A DNA stretch of 13,312 nt, taken from positions 1 through 13,312 of the forward strand of contig DASWJQ010000032.1 in the NCBI GenBank assembly GCA_036397095.1, read 5' to 3'. Origin of the DNA: DASWJQ01 sp036397095 (GTDB lineage: Bacteria; Chloroflexota; Anaerolineae; Anaerolineales; E44-bin32). The notes under the pieces are model-generated. The model saw nothing but the letters and a program-made list of their open reading frames with translations. It was not told the origin of the DNA and made no database searches. This document shows, one piece after another, positions 1 to 6,429 of this stretch. Both the position numbers and the translations under genes were made by a program. The number at the start of each line of letters is the position of its first letter. Positions within the stretch are counted from its first letter, which is position 1.

Positions 1-395
1 ACTCACCTCCCGGCTCGCCGACCTTTGTCGACGTGCCCAGCTCGTTCTGGGGTTTCGGCTGGATCGAGAGCCTGTGGACCGACGGCTTCACCGCAGGCTG
101 CAGCGCCGATCCATTAGCCTACTGCCCCGAGGCGCAGCACAGTCGGGCCGAAGGCAGCGTTTTCTTTCTCCGGGTTCTCAACGGCGTCAGCTACGAGCCA
201 CCGGCCCCGGTCGGTCTGTTCGACGACGTGGACCCGGGCGCCTGGTATGCCGGCTGGGCCGAAGCGGCCTACAACGCCGGCCTGCTGCCGGCCTGCGCCA
301 GCGATCCCCTCCGCTTCTGCCCCGACGACGAACTCGACCGCGCCTGGGCCGCCTACATGATGGTCCAGGCCAAGGGCGGCCTGCCGCTGCCTTAA
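1..395 (+). CDS. C-terminal end of a secreted protein with SLH-like repeats (5'-partial)
   Basis: The reading frame is open from the left edge (first full codon at base 3) to TAA at 393-395, so this is the last ~130 residues of a longer protein. It holds two complete SLH-like repeats. The first begins FVDV and includes GCSADPLAYCP and SRAE. The second begins FDDV and includes ACASDPLRFCP and DRAW. Each has a C-x7-C pair. The sequence is roughly 90% identical in protein to the ends of the protease and sugar dehydrogenase in this window, which carry one further repeat upstream; this protein probably does too, outside the window. The enzymatic part is not visible. SLH domains generally hold exoproteins to the cell-wall glycan. 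It is the only plus-strand gene, and its stop overlaps that of the convergent membrane protein. An internal ATG is not needed as a start because homology continues to the edge. Confidence 0.9.
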   Translation, partial: SPPGSPTFVDVPSSFWGFGWIESLWTDGFTAGCSADPLAYCPEAQHSRAEGSVFFLRVLNGVSYEPPAPVGLFDDVDPGAWYAGWAEAAYNAGLLPACASDPLRFCPDDELDRAWAAYMMVQAKGGLPLP

Positions 396-2296
396 TCCGG
401 CGTCAACGGCCCAAATACGTGGATGTTTAGCCTGCCTCCGTCGCCAAACTGCTGTTGACCGACGACGGCAGCGTTGGCCTTAAGCCAGGCCACTTCGCGC
501 CCCAGACGGGCGTCCGGCGATTCGGAGGTCGTCAGGTAATACAGGTGTTCGTGCGAAGCCAGCAGGCGCCCCAATAAGTCAACCGTCGCAGCCGAGGGCG
601 CTCCAGCCGGCTCGGCCGCGGCGTCGGGCACCTCGAAAGGCAGCGAGTACCATGGTTGCGGTTGGTCCCATTGATATTGGAAATAGGTCCAGGCGCGCGT
701 GCCGTACGAATCGACGACCAGCACATCATCCGGGGTCATCACCTGGCGCAAATACGCGTGGCTCTGCACCAGATCGGGCTCAACCAACGGCAAAGAAGGG
801 TCAGCCTCAACCAGCGCCAGTTGAGGGTAGAAGGGAAGGATGAACGACCCCGCCAATGCCAACGCAAGCAGGGTCGGCTCAAGGCCGGCGGGCTGCACCG
901 ACCATCGCTGGCGCAGTGCGGCCAGGCCCAGGCCAAACACACAGGCAGCGCTTAGCGGAATAAACCACGCCGAAGCCGCACCGACTCTGACGAGGCGCAG
1001 CCAGGCCAGGTCCCAGTTGGCAGGGGTAAGCCAACTGCTGACTTGCGGCACATGGGCAAGCAGCCTTGGCGACCAGGGCGCCGACGCATCGTAGGGCGCC
1101 AGACCGGCCAGTTGCCAGGTCTGGTAAATGGGGTGCCAGGCGGTCCAGCTTGCCGCCAACTGGAAGACCAACCCCGCCGAGCACAGCCCGATCACGAGCA
1201 GCCTGCCTGCCCGCCCCTGGCGCCAGGCTTCCCTTAGACCGGCTGCAGCCAGCACCATCAACGCCGGCAGCGCCGGCAGCATATGACGCAGCCCCCAGCC
1301 GAAACCGCTGCCCCAGATCGAGCCGTAGAACAGGCCCTGGGCCAGCCCCAGAAGCACGGCGAAGATCAGCGAAAAGACTGCAAATCCACTCGGCAGGGCG
1401 CGCCAACTGCCCGGCCAGAAGAGCAGCAAGAGCACAGGCGAGAAGAGAAACAGACTCTTGGCCGGGCTCACCCACGGCCCGATGGTGGCCACCAACGCCA
1501 CTGCCGGATCGACTGTCAGGAAGTGAGAAAAAAGTGAGCGATAGTAGACCCAACTGAACCGGGCTAGCGCACCTTCGCCTGCGATGAGAAAGCCACCCGC
1601 CAGCAACAACAACCCTAGAAGCCAGGGCAGCCAGTGCCTGCCAACGCTTCGCCGCTGCAGCACCAGCCCCACGGCCAGCGCGGGGAGCATCGTCAGCGAG
1701 CTGTTCTTGACAAGCGCGCCCCCTACAACCCCCGTGAGGATCAAACCGGCGTTCCCCCAGGCCGACGACTGGCCTACGCCCATTTGGCGGGCAAGCCCCA
1801 GCATGGCCAGGGCACACATGGCCATCGCCAGCGAGTCCCGGTAGAAGGTCAGCGCATAGGGCATGGCTTGTGTGGTGGCCCCGAAAGCCAGGGCGGTGAA
1901 GAAAGACAGGTTGGTTTCGATCCCCAGGGCACGCAGGCTGGCATAGAGCAGAACGGCGGTGGCTGCAGTGGCGAACGCATTGGTCAAGAACAGGGCCTGT
2001 CCGCCGCTCCAGCCGAAGGCTAAGCCCAGTTGGTACAGACCTGCACCTACAAGCGACAAGCCAGGTTCTACCTGGCTGGCCGCCTCCCCCCACAGCTCCA
2101 ACTGGCGCACTCGTTGGTTGCCATAGACCTGCGGGTCGGCAAACTCGCCCCGCAGGGCCACGCTTTGCGCCCGTGCAGCCAGGATGTGTTCGTCGTCTAC
2201 CCGAAAGAGGCCATTGAACGAGAATAGGTAGAGCGAGAGCAAGAGGGGGAACAGCAGCCAGCCGGGGGACCAGCGGCTGGGGCCGTCAGTCCCCAC
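392..2296 (-). CDS. Multi-spanning GT-C-like membrane glycosyltransferase
   Basis: This is a 634-residue, very hydrophobic protein with about ten to twelve predicted membrane helices. The first helix is at ~12-30. It is followed by an acidic RVDDEH motif (32-37) in the first external loop, the position where GT-C enzymes of the PMT/ArnT type carry their catalytic acid. Residues 274-296 (GPWVSPAKSLFLFSP and following) and 335-345 (GLRHMLPALPA) resemble conserved segments of GT-C-like proteins. The last ~140 residues are a soluble, probably extracytoplasmic domain. GT-C enzymes use polyprenyl-phosphate sugars; donor and acceptor cannot be read here. It begins with GTG two bases after the GT2 stop and shows no clear Shine-Dalgarno, which suggests coupling to the GT2 gene. 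Its TAA at 394-392 overlaps the stop of the convergent SLH gene. The family call is inferred from topology and motifs. Confidence 0.75.
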   Translation of the reverse strand: MGTDGPSRWSPGWLLFPLLLSLYLFSFNGLFRVDDEHILAARAQSVALRGEFADPQVYGNQRVRQLELWGEAASQVEPGLSLVGAGLYQLGLAFGWSGGQALFLTNAFATAATAVLLYASLRALGIETNLSFFTALAFGATTQAMPYALTFYRDSLAMAMCALAMLGLARQMGVGQSSAWGNAGLILTGVVGGALVKNSSLTMLPALAVGLVLQRRSVGRHWLPWLLGLLLLAGGFLIAGEGALARFSWVYYRSLFSHFLTVDPAVALVATIGPWVSPAKSLFLFSPVLLLLFWPGSWRALPSGFAVFSLIFAVLLGLAQGLFYGSIWGSGFGWGLRHMLPALPALMVLAAAGLREAWRQGRAGRLLVIGLCSAGLVFQLAASWTAWHPIYQTWQLAGLAPYDASAPWSPRLLAHVPQVSSWLTPANWDLAWLRLVRVGAASAWFIPLSAACVFGLGLAALRQRWSVQPAGLEPTLLALALAGSFILPFYPQLALVEADPSLPLVEPDLVQSHAYLRQVMTPDDVLVVDSYGTRAWTYFQYQWDQPQPWYSLPFEVPDAAAEPAGAPSAATVDLLGRLLASHEHLYYLTTSESPDARLGREVAWLKANAAVVGQQQFGDGGRLNIHVFGPLTPD

Positions 2297-2298
2297 CG

Positions 2299-3486
2299 TT
2301 AGACGCTGGCGGTCGACGATTCGCCCAGGGTGCCTTCAAGTGCGCCAGTCCGACTTCGAAGCCAGGGATCCGTGGAGATGCGTGCCAGCAATAGACTGCG
2401 AACCCAAACGCCGAAGAAGATGGGCGTATGAAGCAACGCTGCCAGGTAACGCAGGCGTCTGTGCGGCGGCACTATCCACAAACCGAGGGCCAGTGCGACG
2501 AGATCCATCGCCAGCGGCGCCATCAAGAGCCATGGCGCTGGGCCAGCTTGGGCAAGCCCCAGCCAGGCCAGTCCACTTGCTGCCAACAACAACTTGAGTG
2601 GAACCAACAGCGAGCGCGGTTTCAACAAGATTGTGCTGAGCAGCGACCAACCAGCCGGCCCCTGGGTTAAGAGTTTACCGACCAACATGGGCCGAGACCT
2701 GGCCAAGTCCACTTGTCCCTGCAGCCAGCGGGCTCTTTGGCGGACGGCTGCTTCGGCATCGGCCGGCTTTGGATCGAAGACCGCCGACTCAGGAGCAGCG
2801 TGTATCCGAACCCCACTGGCGAACAGCAGCCACGACAGCTCGGCATCCTCCACCGAGGAAGCCAAGTCGGATGCGCAGGCCGAAAGGACCCGGCGGTCAA
2901 AGGCCATGCCGGTTCCCCTCAGGCGAACGGGCCAGCCCAATTGCTGTCTGGCGACATCGAACACGGCTTGCTCCACTTCCTCGGAAAGCGCGGCCAGCAC
3001 CGGAATCGGATTGGTGCCGGTTACGACAGGAATGACCCGCGATTGAATCGCTTGCTGGCCCGCCCGCAGCCGGCTGCGCAAAGCCTGCAATGCCGGGCTT
3101 GATGTCCGGCTGTCTGCGTCAAACACGATGACCCCGGCCCTCGGTTGGAAGTCTCGCGTCCTTTCAAGCCACCAGCCGAGCGCTCGGCCCTTGCCGGCCA
3201 ACCCGCCCGACCGACGATAGACAGTCGCCCCCAACTGCTTAGCGACCAGAGCGGTTTGGTCGCGGCAGTGATCGGCCACGACATTCAGGCGGTCCCCGGG
3301 CTGCAGCAGCGGCAGCAAGTTGGAAATGGTGCGATGCAAGATCGTTTCTTCATCACGCGCCAGGATGACCACGTCGACCGGATAGGTCCTGTCAGTTCCC
3401 AAGGCTGGTCGAAGACGCTTGGGATGCTCGCTGTCGGCCAAACGCGGGTTGCTCAAGGGGTTGCCGTCGGTTCCAGCGGCGGGCAC
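2299..3486 (-). CDS. Family 2 glycosyltransferase with C-terminal membrane helices
   Basis: The 395-residue protein starts its GT2 fold at ~36 (VDVVILARDEE). It has the metal- and nucleotide-sugar-binding DxD as FDADS (D123, D125), an acceptor-site GTGMAFDRR at 191-199, the catalytic ED pair in SSVEDAE (E213-D214), and QRARW at 250-254. That last motif matches the Q(Q/R)xRW signature of processive GT2 enzymes such as cellulose and hyaluronan synthases. Helices at ~283-310, 318-338 and 345-368 anchor it in the cytoplasmic membrane. It probably polymerises or transfers a sugar for the surface glycan; the sugar is unknown. The GTG at 3486 gives the longest form and overlaps the upstream gene by 34 bases. 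A TTG at 3456, overlapping the upstream TGA, is an alternative that keeps the whole catalytic domain. It lies two bases upstream of the GT-C gene. Confidence 0.85.
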   Translation of the reverse strand: MPAAGTDGNPLSNPRLADSEHPKRLRPALGTDRTYPVDVVILARDEETILHRTISNLLPLLQPGDRLNVVADHCRDQTALVAKQLGATVYRRSGGLAGKGRALGWWLERTRDFQPRAGVIVFDADSRTSSPALQALRSRLRAGQQAIQSRVIPVVTGTNPIPVLAALSEEVEQAVFDVARQQLGWPVRLRGTGMAFDRRVLSACASDLASSVEDAELSWLLFASGVRIHAAPESAVFDPKPADAEAAVRQRARWLQGQVDLARSRPMLVGKLLTQGPAGWSLLSTILLKPRSLLVPLKLLLAASGLAWLGLAQAGPAPWLLMAPLAMDLVALALGLWIVPPHRRLRYLAALLHTPIFFGVWVRSLLLARISTDPWLRSRTGALEGTLGESSTASV

Positions 3487-3845
3487 GGTGTGCCAGGGAA
3501 CTGCTGACCGAACGCCTGGCAGGCGGCGGTGGCCGTCGCCTGGATGTCGGGCGTTGGAGTCAGGGTCGGTGTGTCGGTCGGTGACGGCGTAGGGGTGACC
3601 ACAATCACCTCACAGGTGGCGCACACTGGCAGCGCGGCCGGGGTGGCCGGGCAAATCGTCTTGGCATCTGGACAGCCCACCTCGCCCCAGGTTAGATAGC
3701 CAAACGACCACAGGACCGTGCCGATGAAAGTGGCGAAAACGAGCCCGATCAAGAAACCGAGCACCATGATAATCATGAGCTCTCGGCCGCGGGCATGGGC
3801 GGCAGTCTGCTTATTCAGGCTCGGCTGTCTGGGTGGACTCTCCAT
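3453..3845 (-). CDS. Small single-pass membrane protein with Thr/Pro-rich tail
   Basis: I do not recognise a family for this 130-residue protein. It has a short, basic, probably cytoplasmic N-terminus (1-23), one strong membrane helix at ~24-48, and an external part with four cysteines in the first stretch (C58, C65, C75, C78). A TPTPSPT-type low-complexity region (~84-98) and two more cysteines (C109, C121) follow. The Thr/Pro tail resembles the linker of the neighbouring protease and could be glycosylated or span the wall. The ATG at 3845 is well supported by GAAAGGA, with the next base 5 nt from the start, and by a TATAAT box about 85 bases upstream. It overlaps the GT2 start, so a partner or anchor role for that enzyme is possible, but this is inferred only from position. 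Confidence 0.75.
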   Translation of the reverse strand: MESPPRQPSLNKQTAAHARGRELMIIMVLGFLIGLVFATFIGTVLWSFGYLTWGEVGCPDAKTICPATPAALPVCATCEVIVVTPTPSPTDTPTLTPTPDIQATATAACQAFGQQFPGTPCPPLEPTATP

Positions 3846-3850
3846 CCAAT

Positions 3851-3857
3851 TCCTTTC
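3851..3857 (-). promoter_or_regulatory. Ribosome binding site of the small membrane protein
   Basis: On the minus strand GAAAGGA precedes the ATG at 3845 with a 5-base spacer. It is one of the few clear Shine-Dalgarno sequences in the window. It fixes the start and suggests independent initiation rather than coupling to the sugar dehydrogenase. Confidence 0.75.
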
Positions 3858-3929
3858 GACCTAGGCCGCGCAGGCAGTATTGCCGGTTGTCGCGTTCCCC
3901 GCTTGCTGGCATGGCCTTGAGCGTGCCGC

Positions 3930-3935
3930 ATTATA
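3930..3935 (-). promoter_or_regulatory. Candidate -10 box (TATAAT) for the small membrane protein, GT2 and GT-C genes
   Basis: A perfect TATAAT on the minus strand lies in the 119-base gap after the sugar dehydrogenase, in otherwise GC-rich DNA. It would place transcription start near 3923 with a leader of ~75-80 bases. No good -35 hexamer is found 16-18 bases upstream (the best is AGGCAC-like), so the promoter is only a candidate. The box overlaps the palindrome AGCTAGCT. Confidence 0.45.
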
Positions 3936-3964
3936 GCTAGCTGCCGACAAGTGTGCCTGGCAGC

Positions 3965-4540
3965 TTAGGGAAGGGGCAGACCGCCTTTCGCCTGGACCAG
4001 CATGTAGGCGGCCCAGGCGCGGTCGAGCTCGTCCTCGGGGCAGAATCGCAGCGGCCCGCTGGCGCAGGCCGGCAGCAGGCCGGCATTGTAGGCGGCTTCT
4101 ACCCAGCCGGCATACCAGGCGCCCAGATCCACGTCGTCGAACAGGCCGACCGGCGCCGGCGGCTCGTAGCTCGGGGCGTTGAGGATTCGCAGGAAAAACA
4201 CGCTGCCCTCAGCCCGCGTGTGCTGCGAATCGGGACAATAGGCCAGCGGATCGGCGCTGCAGCCGGCGGTGAATCCGTCGATCCACAGGCTCTCGATCCA
4301 ACCGTAGCCCCAGAACGAAGTGGCGACATCGACAAATGTCGGCGTCGCCGGTGGAGTATGGGGCGGGTCGGCGATGCTGCCGTACTCGCCGCGCAGCACG
4401 AAGACGGCGCTCTCGGCGCGGTTGAGGATGCGGTCGGGGCAATACAGCCGCGGGTCGGCCGAGCAGCCGGCAACGTAGCCGGCCTGGTAGATAGCTTCAA
4501 TCTCTTCAAAGGCCCAGTAAGACGGAAGCACGTCGGCAAA
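3965..4540 (-). repeat. SLH-like repeat copy B (C-terminal domain of the sugar dehydrogenase)
   Basis: This stretch encodes three SLH-like repeats starting FADV, FVDV and FDDV. Each has a C-x7-C pair (GCSADPRLYC, GCSADPLAYC, ACASGPLRFC) and an NRAE, TRAE or DRAW end. It is a direct repeat of the protease copy at 5851-6429 and an inverted repeat of the copy at 1-395. Confidence 0.85.
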
Positions 4541-5761
4541 GGAGCGCAGGCTGACCTGGTACAGCCCGCCTGCTCCGTAATCGAAGGCGTACACCTCGCC
4601 GGCCTCGTCCTCGGCAAACGACGAAATCAGGAAGCCGGCGTCGGTCAGGGCATAGGAAGACCAACCGCCCGAACCATCGGGCTCTAAGCCCCAGATATCG
4701 CCGCTGCAGAAGTCGCCATACAGATAGATACCGTGTAGAGCCGGGGATTGGGTCCCGCGGTACACATAGCCGCCGGTCACCGAGCAGCCGCCGGTCGCCG
4801 ATTGCGAGTACTCGGCCACCGGCATCGTCAGCCCGCCCGGATTGCAGTTGGACGAGGGGTTGTAGCATAGGGAGCCCTCCATCAAGCGCCAGCCGTAGTT
4901 CTCGCCCCCGGGGCTGGCAGCGGCCTGGAAATTGACTTCTTCCTGGCGCGATTGCCCGACATCGGCAATCCACAAATCCCCACTGGCCCGATCGAAGGCA
5001 TACTTCCAGGGGTTGCGCAGCCCATAAGCCCAAATCTCGCCGCGGGTATCCGGATCGCCGTCGCTGGCAAAGGGATTGGCGGCCGGCACGGCATACGGGC
5101 TGGCGCCGTCCACATCGATCCGCAGGATCTTGCCGAGCAGGCTGTCCAGGTTCTGGCCGTTGTCCCCCGGATCACCTCCCCCGCCGCCATCGCCGGTCGA
5201 AATGTAGAGCAGCCCATCCGGCCCAAAGGCCAACGTGCCGCCGTTGTGATTGGTGTGGTTCTTGGGGATGACGAGCATGACCGACTCACTGTTGGCATCG
5301 GCTTGATCGGGGTCGGCGCCGACGGCGTACTCGGCGATCACCAGGGCGCGGTCGGCGCGCGTGTAGTGGACAAAGAAACGGCCGTTGCTGGCGTAGTCCG
5401 GATGGAAGGCCAGACCGAGCAGCCCTTGCTCCGATCCGCCGTCTTCGACGCGGCTGCGTATGTCAAGGAAGGGCGTCGACAACAGGGAGCCCGCCTGCAA
5501 AATGCGAACCACGCCGGCGCGTTCGATGATGAACAACCGTCCACTGCCATCGCCGGCGTTAGCGGCCGCCACCGGCTGGGTCAGCCCGCTGGCAACCTGC
5601 GTAAGGGTGAAGTAGGGAGCCAGATCGGCGCCGCTGGCCGGCGGAGCGATCGCCGCCGGCCGCCCTACCACTGCATGCGACGATCCAACCAGGCCCAGAG
5701 TCAGGCTGAGGATCAGGAGCCCGAACCGTACCAGGTTCCGCCGAATGGGAGTTACCGTCAC
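3965..5761 (-). CDS. Secreted PQQ-dependent sugar dehydrogenase with C-terminal SLH-like domain
   Basis: The 598-residue protein (from GTG 5761) has a signal peptide with RRN, a hydrophobic core LLILSLTLGLVG and a likely cut after SSHA. Residues ~50-405 form a glucose/sorbosone dehydrogenase (GSDH) six-blade beta-propeller. NHNGG holds the His (H172) matching the catalytic base of soluble glucose dehydrogenase; GLRNP holds a conserved Arg (R249); GDGGGGGDPGDNGQ, GENYGW and TGGYVYRG are family motifs. Family members oxidise sugars to lactones with PQQ and Ca2+; substrate and cofactor here are inferred. Three SLH-like repeats (from ~408) follow with no Thr/Pro linker, suggesting display on the cell surface. 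GTG 5761 has GGAAGG 9 bases upstream and leaves a normal-length signal peptide. A GTG at 5794 would add 11 residues. The gene lies 89 bases after the protease. Confidence 0.88.
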   Translation of the reverse strand: MTVTPIRRNLVRFGLLILSLTLGLVGSSHAVVGRPAAIAPPASGADLAPYFTLTQVASGLTQPVAAANAGDGSGRLFIIERAGVVRILQAGSLLSTPFLDIRSRVEDGGSEQGLLGLAFHPDYASNGRFFVHYTRADRALVIAEYAVGADPDQADANSESVMLVIPKNHTNHNGGTLAFGPDGLLYISTGDGGGGGDPGDNGQNLDSLLGKILRIDVDGASPYAVPAANPFASDGDPDTRGEIWAYGLRNPWKYAFDRASGDLWIADVGQSRQEEVNFQAAASPGGENYGWRLMEGSLCYNPSSNCNPGGLTMPVAEYSQSATGGCSVTGGYVYRGTQSPALHGIYLYGDFCSGDIWGLEPDGSGGWSSYALTDAGFLISSFAEDEAGEVYAFDYGAGGLYQVSLRSFADVLPSYWAFEEIEAIYQAGYVAGCSADPRLYCPDRILNRAESAVFVLRGEYGSIADPPHTPPATPTFVDVATSFWGYGWIESLWIDGFTAGCSADPLAYCPDSQHTRAEGSVFFLRILNAPSYEPPAPVGLFDDVDLGAWYAGWVEAAYNAGLLPACASGPLRFCPEDELDRAWAAYMLVQAKGGLPLP

Positions 5762-5770
5762 AATGAAATG

Positions 5771-5776
5771 CCTTCC
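5771..5776 (-). promoter_or_regulatory. Ribosome binding site that decides the dehydrogenase start
   Basis: GGAAGG on the minus strand lies nine bases before GTG 5761. The competing upstream GTG (5794) has only a G-run next to it. This supports the shorter protein with a compact signal peptide. Confidence 0.5.
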
Positions 5777-5850
5777 AGACAAGCGCAACGACACGCCGCC
5801 CCCAATGGTCGTGCTGCCAATCTATACGCCCTGGCCGGCCGGGCTGGATC

Positions 5851-6429
5851 TCACTCGGACAGCGGCAACCCGCCCTTGGCCTGGACCATCATGTAGGCGG
5901 CCCAGGCCCGGTCGAGTTCGTCCTCGGGGCAGAAACGCAGCGGCCCGCTTGCGCAGGCCGGCAGCAGGCCGGCATTGTAGGCCGCTTCGGCCCAACCGGC
6001 ATACCAGGCGCCCAGGTCCACGTCGTCGAACAACCCGACTGGCGCCGGCGGTTCGTAGCTGACGCCGTTGAGAACGCGCAGGAAGAAGACGCTGCCCTCG
6101 GCCCGGGTGTGCTGCGCCTCGGGGCAATAGGCCAGCGGATCGGCGCTGCAGCCGGCGGTGAAGCCGTCGGTCCACAGGCTCTCGATCCAGCCGTAGCCCC
6201 AGAACAAGCTGGCGACATCGACAAAGGTTGGCGAGTCGGGGGCCGAATGCGGTGGGTCGGCCACGCCGCCATATTGGCCGCGCAGCACAAAGACGGAGCT
6301 CTCCGCCCGATTCAGAATGCGGTCGGGGCAGTACAGCCGCGGTTCAGCCGAGCAGCCGGCGACGTAGCCGGCGTCGTACAGGCCGACGATGTAGTCGTGG
6401 GCCCAGTAGTCGAACGGGACATCCTCAAA
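5851..6429 (-). repeat. SLH-like repeat copy C (C-terminal domain of the protease)
   Basis: This stretch encodes three SLH-like repeats with cysteine pairs at protein positions 541/549, 609/617 and 674/682. Against the copy at 1-395, in opposite orientation, it shares perfect DNA blocks of 39 bases (56-94 with 6155-6193) and 38 bases (342-379 with 5870-5907). It is a direct repeat of the copy at 3965-4540. Confidence 0.85.

Noticed and set aside
879..2093. 404-codon open frame on the minus strand inside the GT-C gene
   Set aside because: It lies out of frame within a convincing membrane protein, is rich in Arg, Gly, Pro and Cys without any family motif, and is explained by few stop codons in GC-rich DNA.
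5825..5850. GC-rich inverted sequence (GGCCGGCC) after the protease stop, considered as a terminator
   Set aside because: The stem is short and imperfect and lacks a T-tract. A nearby TATAGA was also considered as a -10 box but has no matching -35.
3953..5896. Long plus-strand open frames (3953-4687, 4952-5896) opposite the sugar dehydrogenase
   Set aside because: They are antisense to a gene with clear catalytic motifs, show no recognisable domain, and mirror its codon pattern.
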